A stretch of DNA of 64,000 bases from Colocasia esculenta (lineage: Eukaryota; Streptophyta; Magnoliopsida; Alismatales; Araceae). This document shows, piece after piece, positions 33,237 to 44,030 of this stretch. Location of the stretch: NCBI GenBank assembly GCA_014218235.1, contig CM024753.1:174258348-174322347 (forward strand), read 5' to 3'. Under the pieces are notes generated by a model. The model had not been told where the DNA came from, searched no databases, and saw only the letters and a program-made list of their open reading frames with translations. Every line of letters begins with the position of its first letter. Position 1 is the first letter of the stretch. The position numbers were made by a program, and so were the translations under genes.

Positions 33237-34611
33237 TGTAACAACCTAAAATTTTTTTATCCAAAATAAATAAATAATAAATTTGTGAAGAGGTTTGATT
33301 AAATGCACACCAAATGAAAAGGCAATGGATAAAATAGTTAATAATCAATATGGGTTGGTCAGCAATCGATATAGAACTATGTGTATAACATCAATCGATA
33401 GAATGTAACAACAATCAATATAGAACTATGTGTGTAACAACTAGGGCTGCCAATGGACCTCCGAATTCCGTTTAGCCGACCCGTTTCTGCATTTTTTATA
33501 GGATGCGGAACTCCAAAAGAACTTTCCGATAGCTTAGCGAAGCGGAAATGGATATCCGAATTCTATAGGATGCAGAAGCGGAAACACCCATTCCGCATCC
33601 GCTTTTCTATTTCTGTTTTCGATAACTTTTAATATATATTATATAATATTTTTATAATAAATATCCTCAAAGTCGAAGTTTTGCTCTTAAGTTTTTAACT
33701 CATTGTCTCTCACCTCCCGTCTATATGTAAATGTCATCTATTCTAGTCCCAATTATTGGCAGCTTTTTTCTCTAATGATATTTATATCTACATATATTGA
33801 TTAGATTTATTACTCAACCATTATATATCACTATATGATTTTACCATACTAATTTGATCTTGTTATACTTCACTTAGTAAGGGTCATATAATGTACATGA
33901 TGAAGAAGATATGGTAGAAAGATTATTAAATTTATTTTAATTATTCATAAAATTAATAATTATATACTTGTAAATTTATAAATTAATTCTAATTGTACAA
34001 ATGTTGTTACATCCGAAGTTTCTGTTTTGTTTCCGTTTCCAATTTTTCGATAGAAAGCGGAAATGGATGCGGAAGCGGAAACACCTTTTCCATTTCCGTT
34101 TTCGACTCCGAAATTTCTTATAGGAAGTAGAAGCGAAAACACCCATTTTCGATTCCAACTCCGACCCATTGGCAGCCCTAGTAACAACAATCGGTAGAGA
34201 ACAATCGATGTTAGTTAACAATCGATGTTGAACATCAATTGATGTTGAACATCAATCGATGTTTAAGGACAATCGATATGCATAACAGCAATCGATGTTT
34301 AAGGGCAATCGATCTTAGTTAACAATCGATGACAATCGATGTTGAATAACAATCGATGTTTAAGGACAATCGATATGCATAACAGCAATCGATGTTTAAG
34401 GGCAATCAATGTATCAAATCGATTGGCCAAGATATAACGTTGTCAGACGAAGTTGGACTTCAGATATGACGAAGTTAGACTTTAGATATGATGAAGTTAG
34501 CTTCGACTGATCACAACTAAAATGAAGTGGACTTCGTATATGATGAAGTTGGACATCTTCATGCTCTGAGTTATCAACATGAATGTTTTCTTATACATCT
34601 CGATAGACCAG
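33237..34611 (+). repeat. Second Tekay-type LTR start with an ATCGAT array, truncated
   Basis: TGTAACAACCTAAAATTTTT and, further on, CACCAAATGAAAAGGCAATGG parallel the start of the 8064 LTR (TGTAGCAACC; ATCAAATGAAAATAAGTAATGG). From about 33340 to 34430 the word CAATCGAT(G/A) recurs about twenty times, with AATTGAT and AATCAAT variants. A hAT element interrupts it. The right end meets a minus-strand primer-binding site. Confidence 0.5.
33442..34180. mobile_element. Non-autonomous hAT element, 739 bp, 8-bp target duplication
   Basis: Terminal inverted repeats TAGGGCTGCCAATGG / CCATTGGCAGCCCTA are perfect over 15 bp. The flanks GTAACAAC at 33434-33441 and 34181-34188 are a perfect 8-bp duplication, diagnostic of hAT transposases. 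Near both ends a short word (AAGCGGAAA / TTTCCGCTT and variants) is repeated, as expected of subterminal transposase-binding sites. There is no transposase frame. Confidence 0.9.
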
Positions 34612-34623
34612 GCTCTGATACCA
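34612..34623 (-). promoter_or_regulatory. Primer-binding site, initiator tRNA-Met, minus strand
   Basis: The plus strand reads GCTCTGATACCA, two bases from the LTR beginning TGTAACGACCC at 34626. It marks the start of a minus-strand gypsy element whose interior would lie to the left; only non-coding sequence remains there. Confidence 0.85.
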
Positions 34624-34625
34624 AC

Positions 34626-36472
34626 TGTAACGACCCAGGATCTGAATTATCGATTATTAACCAATAACCCGAACCCTGACCCGCCACCCACGAGCCGAAG
34701 CTCGGAAGGGTAAAAAGAGAAAGTTTGAGGACAACATATAATAAAATACACAACCCATAAAAAATTTGAACAATCCACTATATATATAGATAACAAAATG
34801 GTACAACTCAGAGTAGATCCAATAAAAGTAAAGAGTACAGCGAGTACATAAACTAAGTACTACTCACAGCAGCTAAGCAGGTCCAGCACCGGATTGACCT
34901 GGCTCCTTAGCACCTGGAGCCAACGACGAACCACCTAAAAGAGAAGGGAGTGAGTCTCAAGAAGAGACCCAGTAGGGACACTAACCCCCACTGATAACAG
35001 AACTAAAAGCAGTGCATAAAGTAATGCTACAATAAGTAAACACTGTAAGGACAAAGAGAAACCGTGGCATGGCGCTCAACTCCTCGTAGGAGTGCACGAA
35101 GAAATTGGAACCTCGCAGGCTCAATAGTACAGCAAGCACAACAAACTCACATAAACAAGCACACACACACACACACACACAAGGTAGGACAAGCTAGGGC
35201 CTATTGCTTGACGCCTCGACACCATAGAGTCCTCCAACCCTAGCCACGTGTGCACACTTAGATGCTCTCCCTCGCGTCTGGTCCTTGACTGATTTTCCCC
35301 TACATCGGGATCGAACGGTGGAGAAGGGGCCCCACGAAAATCGGCTTGTAACCACCACAAGGGGCACACACAGGATGGAGTCTCACTCGATGTCTAGGCT
35401 CACCAGTGGAATAGCTCAACGCTAGTCATCCAGACGGAGCCTTCCTCGACATCTGGGAAACATATCACAAGCACAAACACAAGTACAGACGAAGACGCTC
35501 TCAATGTCCAGCACACCGTACCAAGAGGCAGACACCGTGTGTCAACACCTCGCACAACGGTAAAGGGGTCAGCCTGTTGGGACCTACCTGTGAGGTTGAC
35601 GGCAACATCAATTGCCACCAACCCTAGGGTAAACGGAAACACCCTTGCCGTCTATAGAAAGTAGACGGCAACAAGCTTGACGTTTACCTCATCTTGACGG
35701 CGAGGGACCTTGCTGCCAAGTTCTAACTTGAAGAACTTGACATCAACCGATGTTGACGTTAAGTTCTTCAGCTTCCAGCAGCTGAAATGGCACCAGGCCA
35801 TTGCCACGAGCGAACCAGCCCAAAAATCCATGGTTTGATGATGGGAAATGCTTTCCCTCATCACAAAACACTAGTGTGAATCCGGAAAACAATGATCCAA
35901 TGCTTGGATCGGTGGATTCACCCCAAAACTTGGCATGGAGAAACCCTCCCCAAAAACTACAATTTTTACACAAATCACACACAATAAGCATGGCATAGCA
36001 ACAATGGGGAGTCAAGGTGTAGAGTCCCTACCTCTGGACGCTAGAAAACCCCAATAGAACCTCAAATCACGTCATTTACCCCAGAGCACTCCCGCGAGGA
36101 CGATCCTCCAACCTCAGTTTTTCGTCTGATCCGACTCGGCCATGCTCACCACGTCCTCCCCACGGCTCCCGTCGGCCACCGGAAGTAGTGAGAAGGAGAG
36201 GGGTGAAGGTGGTGGGAAGGAGAGGGAGGAAAGTGAGGAAGAAGGGGACTCGGGTCGCCTCTAAAAACACAGGCCCGGGCAAGTTGATGTCCACAAGTGT
36301 GCCGTCAACTTGCACCGACATGAACTTGACGCCAACATCAATTGCCGTCAAGTTCATGTATGGAAGACTCTGGAAACTTCGGTAGACGTCAACATCACTT
36401 GACGCCAAGACCCAGTAGATGACAACACTCTTGCTGTCAACCCTACGGTTGACGTCAATGCCATTGACGTCA
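34626..36472 (-). repeat. Gypsy (Tekay-type) LTR, minus strand
   Basis: The inner edge TGTAACGACCC with an adjacent primer site is firm. The outer edge at 36472 is placed where the next LTR begins, and the sequence before it ends GACGTCA. Toward the outer end, TTGACGCCAA, TTGACGTCAA and GCCGTC(A/T)A words recur (35580-35770, 36295-36472). The inner end resembles those at 19728 and 40928 (CCACCCACG followed by GAAGGGT). Confidence 0.65.
35157..35183. repeat. (CA)n microsatellite
   Basis: An uninterrupted AC/CA dinucleotide run of about 25 bases inside the LTR. Confidence 0.9.
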
Positions 36473-39440
36473 TGTAACGGCCCTGGATATTTATGCCCAA
36501 TAAGGCTCCATATTGAAGTCCGCCTCCTGCGATCGGACCGAAGTCTCACAAGGGATAACGTGCACAAGTGTTCAGTAAGAATATAAAAGACAACAATAAA
36601 AGTATAAGACGCAAGAAAGTACATGTGTTCATACCTGTATACAACAATGTACAACTATCCTGATACATTATTACATATCCAATAAAGTACAACTACTTGG
36701 GGCATACCCCAAGGGAGCATAAGCTCACACAACACAACTAAACTCTACTGCTGGTGGTACAAGTCTGCCACTACGTCTCCGCAAGCCACACGAAATCGGC
36801 TAACACCTGAAAAGAGCTATAAGGGAGTGAGCCTCGACAGGTCACTGGCTCAGTAGGGACCTCTCAAAACAACACCCAGAAACTGAAGAGACCTCAACCC
36901 CACAGGGTCTCACTGGCAACATTGATATCCAAACCTTAACATGCTCACATTAAACATAAATAAGCAGTAATTAAATATAAACACACCAATTAACACAATC
37001 TTCGGAAGGTAAAAGAAAACAACAGGACTAGCACAGCACCACTAGTCTACCCAACAACTGCAATGCCTAGGCCAGATGCCTCATAGGCAAACCACTACAA
37101 CAACCGGTCCCTAAGCTACAAGCCTCACAGGCAACCTCTGCCTAGGCTACAAGCTTCACAGGAAACTACCCACGTAGGGTAACAGGACTGGCATCAACAA
37201 GCCAATCCACCACACACTAAAACATAATCGGAAGCTTATCTAAAGAAGGGTAGACACAACAGTGGAAGTCACACCACATGACCTCCACGGAACATGAGGC
37301 CACCTCAACACCTAAAGAGGATCGCGCATGATGTGCCACAACACAAAGCTACCCACGAAGGGTACAAGTACCTACTACCACGAGGTACCACCACAGAACC
37401 TCAGCACAACTGCGCCACCACCAAGGCATACCCCAACGGATAAAACCTCAACTCGTGAGTCCACACACACACAAGACACACCAGTGGCAAAGCACGAGTC
37501 GGAAAGAATGACGACACCACACGGGAACTGACTACTGGTTCATGACGCCAGTATTCAACCTAGACAACACAGCACAAGAACTACCTCTCAGTATCGCAGT
37601 CACGGATGAAAGGTCCAACTGCCGCTCCACAACCACAAGCCAAAGAACAGTGGAGACCAACCAACACCACACTTGCAAACCACACAACTGCAAGCCCATG
37701 CCTGGCACCTTCAGGGCTCCGGGCTGAGCTCCCTAAAGTGAGCACTGGAAACACAGGACTAGCTGGGGACTAGTACATCTACTGGTGTCCGTAACCCCCA
37801 ACCACGAGCGTATTACAAGCGACAAACACAAACTCACACAAGTCGCTGTCCCACTGTCGTCTTTCCCTCAGTCGGACGTACAACTCTATACAAGAGTGAG
37901 GGTGTCCAGGAAGACGACATAGACCTCAACGGTACACAAGTACTGGGACAAATCCCGAGCACAACAAACACACGTGTCTGGCTCACATAGAACCTGGGGT
38001 ACCCGACTGAAGAGGTATTCGGGTATAGGCACTGAACCATCAAACTCAACAAGCACACAAACCACGATATATACTTATACACCCTTTATTTATAAACCAC
38101 GATACATTAATATCATATTAGCTTGTCACAGGTCACCATGTGACCTCCAAGCTACTTGAACCACGATGAGCATTAATCACGTAACCTATACAATAACATA
38201 CTAATATATTTAACATGAACTCATCATTTTTATCATAAACCAACTCATAGCCCTACTCATACTCTGCTAACATTAACCATCTTAAATAACCTTAAAAAGA
38301 CATCATAGGACCAGGCTAGGTCCATACAGGACCCTTATTGCCCCAAACACCACAAGCAAACCACATACACTAAAACGCGACGGACACAGGTGTCGCCTTT
38401 CAAATCGTGACGACCTATCTAGTCACAATTCAAAACCTTACGCGACAGGGCCAAATGTCGCGACAGAATCGCGACGGCCCGATACGTTGCCTTTAGACTC
38501 AATCGGTCAACACCACATCCAACATCCATCGCGACGGAACGATACGTCGTGATAAGGATCACACAAACCTTACACTGAATCGCGATACCACACCGTCACT
38601 TCAAGAAAGACGTGATAGGTCAGGGTCACGTCCAAACCACCACCACAGCCACTGGACAAAATAGAAACACGATGATGCATGGCGTCGCTTTCATACCATG
38701 ATGCGACAGTGCCCACGTCGCGATTCAGACGCAACAGTGAGCTCAGCTCACAAGCCGAACCCACCTTCACCACCGGGGAAAACCCACACACATCCGATAC
38801 AAAATGCTAAACTAAAGCCGTAAACATGATATCCAAAGCATGGCAAACCACCCAAACATGCTTTCCACCCATTTAAACCATTTAAAGCAAATTAAACAAG
38901 AGGGGAATTCTCCCTACCAACTGAACAAGCCCAAGAACATGGAAACCACCATATCGCCGGCACACCCATGCTCCAGGCACGCTCTCGCGTGGACCCCCGC
39001 GCCGCACGAACCACTAGAAAATTGGAAATTGCCCTAGGAGCTCCACAACAGCTCCCCCTCGTTTGGACAGAGCTCCTCTACTCTGTCTAGGCGAAATATA
39101 GCATTTAAACCTTAGTTCAAATTTGTGATGTAGGCAGATGTCGTGTTGAACTCTTAAACCGCGATGATCCTAACCATCGTCATTGTCGAACCCAAAGCGA
39201 CGCTGCCTACAAAGGTGGTTCTGTGAATCACGACGGGGTAGACCGTCGGTGTTGAAATCATGACGACTTGCTCCATCGTGTTCACAACCAGTGAACCAAT
39301 GGGTTGTTTGGGATAGAACCTCCGGCCCACAACGCCCACACAACGCCCGGAAACCTCGACTAAGGCCCAAATGACCACCCCTTGTCAAGCACCCATTCCA
39401 AAACCACTAAAACACGGATCTGAAAAATCGCACCGCTACA
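36473..39440 (-). repeat. 3' LTR of a coding-free minus-strand gypsy element
   Basis: On the minus strand it starts TGTAGCGGTGCG (39440) and ends GGGCCGTTACA (36473), 2968 bp, close to the size of the intact Tekay LTRs. Directly upstream on that strand is GAATGTCGAGGATGACATTT, the decayed form of the FRGEDE-like 3' sequence that precedes chromovirus LTRs. CG motifs (TCGCGACGG, CGATACGTCG) cluster at 38370-38760 and 39130-39290. Short frames inside are noise. Confidence 0.65.
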
Positions 39441-40927
39441 TTACTATCACCTAAAAAGAAATGTCATCCTCGACATTCAGAACAAAACCACGACAAGTCG
39501 GACTGTCACCTATAAAGAGTGTAAACCATATACAGAACAAGTTGGATACACTTTCTCTACACTTGCCTTTCAAACCATCTTGCACTAACTGACTCATTCT
39601 GCTAATTTCCGTGCATATTCTGCTTTCCTTTCTCTTTAATTCATTTCATAACTGCTCTGCCTTCTTAAGGAAGTCTGCCCTTCTTTACCTTTCAACTATA
39701 AGCAATTCTACCTTGCTCTTGACGCTTTATCTCTTTGGACTCAACCTGCTTCCACATTTTCCTGGCTGTGTTTGCAGCATTCCTTTCTGGGCCATTTCAC
39801 TTGCTCAAAATCTTTCACTATACACTGCTACTTTTAAGTGCTCTGTCATGCTAAACCATCTTTAAATTCTCGGATTCCTCGGTGCTATTCCATTATCTGC
39901 CATTACTGCCAATTGTACTCTGCCTCTTCTGTATTCACATTCTTAACTATCAGCTTTTTAAAGAAAATCAAATTACCATTTCTGAATTCTCTGTCCCTTT
40001 ATACCATTCTACTCATGCTGCCTGAACTCATGTCTGATCAAAAACCACTACCTCTATACCTTAACTGTGCAAAAACTTTAAACTTTTCTTCAATCAGTCA
40101 AAACCTTAGATCACCTGTGAATATTAAATCTCTTATGCTTCCGCTGCGCTACTCTGATTACACTGGATACTTGGCAAAATACTCCATAAACTCTGCTCCC
40201 ATTATGCTTTCAATTACTTTTCACTATTACTTTAACTCCAGCTGACTCTATTCTGACTTTACTTGCTTCTCAAATCATCTTACTCAATCGATTAACACTA
40301 GAAGAAAGTACCTAAATTTTTGAACTGTTTTTCTTAATATTTCAATTCTGGTTGTGCCACATACTTAAATTCTGAATTCTGCCATACCACTACTGACATA
40401 TCTTGCTCTTCATATACCTTCCTGCTTTAAATAACATTCTTTAACTGATTTAAAAAAAATATTCCATAACCCTTCAAAATATCTGTTCTCCTTGCTGTGA
40501 CACTGCATTCTCTTATCAGGAATCAAAACTGCTTACATCAAATTCTGAAATATGCCTTTTACTCTTACATCAAATTCTGAAATATCTTTATAAAATTAGA
40601 CTTCTGCTCAACTGAATCACTTTCTGTGCACTAGCATGCAAACTCTTGCTGAACATTTCCTAAACCATCTGATTATATCCATTTCATAATCTACTATACT
40701 CTTTCTTTCTTTAGTCAATAACACTTAACTTTATCTATACTGCCAACTATATTAAACATAAGATCAACTCTGCAAAACATTTCTCTTAGTTATTCTACTA
40801 TCTGGCTAATCTAACTGTACCATTCACACTATAACTCCTACTAATGTACAATCATCCTTCACTAAAATACTGCCAAAGCCCGAATCTGAATACCAGTCTC
40901 TTTAATTACAATAACTTGCTCTGCCTA
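39441..40927 (-). mobile_element. Internal region of the coding-free gypsy element
   Basis: About 1.5 kb lies between two same-orientation LTR edges, with a decayed primer site (GCTCTGCCTA, 40918-40927) at its 5' side. The minus strand has no frame of 60 codons and no gag or pol motif. The plus strand is pyrimidine-rich with two frames (39611-39865, 39838-40245) that I consider chance. A 31-bp tandem duplication (ACATCAAATTCTGAAATAT) lies at 40536-40587. It looks like a non-autonomous LARD-like derivative, or a heavily deleted element. Confidence 0.5.
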
Positions 40928-41577
40928 TGTAACGACCCGACCTCCCGGACCCCCGCCAGGGACCCCGAAGTTCGTGCCGCCACCCACGGATCCGAAGACC
41001 CGGAAGGGTTAGAAGAAATAGTCTAGTGAGATATGTACTGAATTTAAATAACTATAACAATATAACACTGTACAACGTGCCCCAGTAAAGTACAGGTACA
41101 AGAAGAAAGGTGCAGTCCTTAGGGAAATACCCCGAGAACTTGCAAAGCACAACTCTAACTCACTCAAGTACAGAGCTCACAACACTCGCTCTCACTACTA
41201 TTGAACACCACGGGGCCACAGCCACCTCCGACCCATCCGACACTGAGCTCCCGCGATGATGAGCCCCTAGCTGAAGGAAGTAGGGGGGTGAGCCTCGCGA
41301 CAAGCCCAGTAGGATTACCAGTCCTCACCGGCTAGAGCAGCAGAAACCCGAAAATAGGAACTACCCTAGAAAGCTGCAAAGCGAGGAACACCTACAGCAG
41401 GGTACTACTAAGCAGCAGAATAGAACAATGCAATGCCACGACCACCAACCAAGGTCATGACACACACACGACTCCCGCAGAAACCAACGGAGTCGGGCAC
41501 AAAGCGGAAGCAACCCTCGGCACACCCGCCGAGACCACGCAACAACCAGGTGAGAATGACGTTATAGACACGCCATT
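40928..41577 (-). repeat. 5' LTR (inner part) of the coding-free gypsy element
   Basis: It begins TGTAACGACCC, with CCACCCACGGATCC and GAAGGGTTAGAAG shortly after, matching the inner ends at 34626 and 19728. It fades out around 41577, where the Tat LTR region takes over, so it is truncated. It is only loosely similar to the LTR at 36473, so the two may come from different elements. Confidence 0.5.
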
Positions 41578-42224
41578 TTGACATCATATCGAGCAAATTT
41601 CATGTTATACTGCAATGCCTCGAAGTGGCTCTCTTCAATTAACCTCTTGACTGATTTTCCTATTTTCCAGATTTTTCTAGGATTTTTAGGAATTTTTGTA
41701 AGGGGTCTGTTGAACCTAATTAATTCACGTCCGATACAGTGGACGCCTTTTAAGGAGTTTGATCTGTGTTGGGTAACCGCCGCGTGTCACACTTCCTTTT
41801 CTGGCACTTACCCTGTTTAGATTCGCGTCCACTATATCTGCCGCGATTAAGAGTTTCCTTTTTTGAATTATGGCAATTTCCAAAATCATTTTTGGAAAGA
41901 TTTAGTTGCTAATTAGAATTGCGGCCGGTATGTCCGACACGTTTCTAACCTTCCTCTGACGAAGTTCGATTTCCCCTCAGAACTGCGGCCGCCTTGTTGG
42001 ACGCGATTCATTGTTTCCAATTTGGATATTTGGTAAAGAATCAGCGCAAATCGGAAGGTTTAGAAACGCGACGCATATGGCAGACGCAATTCAAAAGAAG
42101 GCTATAATCGATGTTTGCAACGCTTAATCGGAGCAAGTAAATCTTGGAAATCACGGCGTTCAAGTCAGACGCGATTCATCGGATAGGCGTCCATTGTACC
42201 AGCCATGATTTAAGTAATTTTTCC

Positions 42225-42234
42225 CTATAAATAG
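42225..42234 (+). promoter_or_regulatory. TATA box of the Tat LTR
   Basis: CTATAAATAG followed by ACCCCCGAGGGC and a CAC-rich stretch; transcription likely starts near 42258. CG motifs (GACGCGATT, GGCGTCCA) fill the upstream 450 nt. Confidence 0.6.
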
Positions 42235-42991
42235 ACCCCCGAGGGCATTGTTTTGATCATCACCCACACACTACGGCGAAGCCCTGTCGGATTGGAAACT
42301 TAGCTGCGAACCAAGAAGGAGCACCCCTCACTCCAAGCCATTCCACATGCTCAACTTGTCGAGTTTGGAGCACTCATCTTCCCCATTGCATTGGAGCGAG
42401 GTGAGAGGAGCACTTCTTCCACGTCATCCGTTACAACCACAGTGGCTCACATCACCGTTCTCCTTTCTCTTCACTTCTTTTATTTTACTTATTGCATGCA
42501 TTTTCTCGCACCATTTTCACACACACACATCATTTACTCTCCTCCCACACCTTTTAGGGGTTTAACACTACCCCACGAGGTGTGTTAACGTCCATCTTTA
42601 TGCTTTTCATTTCGTCTCATTTGATCATTTCACTGCACCTCCAACTCTAATCACTTCACATGTTTGCTTGTTGTTTTCTTTTGCAAGGTAACCTCGTCTG
42701 GAGCTAAATCTCTTTTGCTGGCCGGCCGGTGGAAGGAGTAAGAAGAGCCCGCACACACTCTCCCGCAATCTTTGGGTGAAGGTAAGTTCCCCTCTTCCTC
42801 TTCGCCCATTTCCTTCGACACCCACGCGTGTCTGGAGATCACACTCCATTTTTGTGCACACACGCACGTTTTGTTTTCCATTCCACCTCTTTTCACCACT
42901 TCTTTTCATCATCATATTTAAATAAAAATTCTTTTCTTTTTTAAATCATTTCTTTATGGGGTGTGTTTTAAAAAAAAATATGTCTACAAAT

Positions 42992-43010
42992 TGGTGATCA
43001 GGGTGGGACC
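42992..43010 (+). promoter_or_regulatory. Candidate primer-binding site
   Basis: TTGGTGATCAGGGTGGGACC follows TGTCTACA, a plausible LTR end matching the TGTAGACG LTR start seen in the first Tat element. It is a poor match to a tRNA-Lys-type primer site, so it is either decayed or misplaced. Confidence 0.35.
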
Positions 43011-43735
43011 CTTTTCATTTTAGCTCCAGTTACCTTTCCTTCGGCACCCACGTGTGCCCCTCCTTCGACACCCATGTGTGTCACTCCCTTCGTACCCCAC
43101 GCAGTACACCCCTCCCCTTTCACACCCCATGTGGTGCTCTTTGAAGTCTCCCATCGTTATACCAATTCGTAGTTGTGTTATTTTCTTTACATCCTTTAAA
43201 AAAAGTTTGATTTAAAAAAAAATCATCATCATCATCTTGCTCCCCTCCCTATCTACTTACTTCACTGAAGAAGCATCTCCATTAAACCTGTATTTTATCA
43301 TTTGAATTAATTAAAGAGCATGTTGTCTTGATTTCACTACTTTCGGTGGTCTCTTTGATCTGCGTCTGGTACAAACGACGCGATTTGTGCTGTTGTGCGG
43401 CGGACATACCCGACGCGATTTGTGACAAACTCCGAGGGAGTCACCGCGCGCTTACAGCTCCTGCGAGCTGTCAGATCCGCGGCTGACTGAACGGATGCGA
43501 TTTACCTGAAGCGCGTCCACTGTACTGGACGCGATTCAGTTTGTCACAGAGAGCTCCGATTTCTGTCACCTCTTGCATCATTTGCATTTGAAGGGCATAC
43601 CTTTGGCTGAGGGACCTCCTTCCCTCCTGTTCCTAGGACCCAAACAGCTTTCTTGGTGAGGGCTATCTCCCCATTGGGCATTCCGTCTCATTGGGCTAGA
43701 GAATCCTCATCGGGACCTCCGTAAGTCTCCGTACC

Positions 43736-43753
43736 CCGTGGATTCCCTCACGG
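43736..43753 (+). promoter_or_regulatory. Conserved leader hairpin CCGTG-loop-CACGG
   Basis: CCGTGGATTCCCTCACGG is identical to the minus-strand copy at 5040-5023. It is preceded by CTCCGTAAGTCTCCGT and followed by GAGCAGGTTGTACC, matching the Tekay LTR copies. GTCTCCG and CGGAGAC, about 50 nt apart, could pair to enclose it. It lies about 280 nt upstream of gag. Confidence 0.62.
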
Positions 43754-44030
43754 TGGACCGAGCAGGTTGTACCACTCCGGAGACCCGAGTTAGAGCACCT
43801 ATTGCGTAAGAGGGAGCGTGTTTAGTGGGCCCGAAGTTGTCATCTCACCTATTTAGGCCCATACCTATTTGGAGTGATGTCTTTCAATTAAAATCCACAT
43901 CGAATCATATCAACATTTAAGTGGCGTAAGCATATCAAGTGTGTGAATTAAAGCCATTAACCTCTTCTCTCAACTTGTTTGAGTAGTTGTTGGTAAGTGC
44001 TTGTTAAATCACATTTGTTTGTTCAAGTTT

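Noticed and set aside
36076..36654. 192-codon minus-strand frame
   Set aside because: It crosses the junction of two LTRs at 36472/36473 and shows no domain, so it is accidental.
39838..40245. 135-codon plus-strand frame as a gene
   Set aside because: No recognisable domain, pyrimidine-rich low-complexity origin, lies inside a minus-strand element interior; judged a chance frame.
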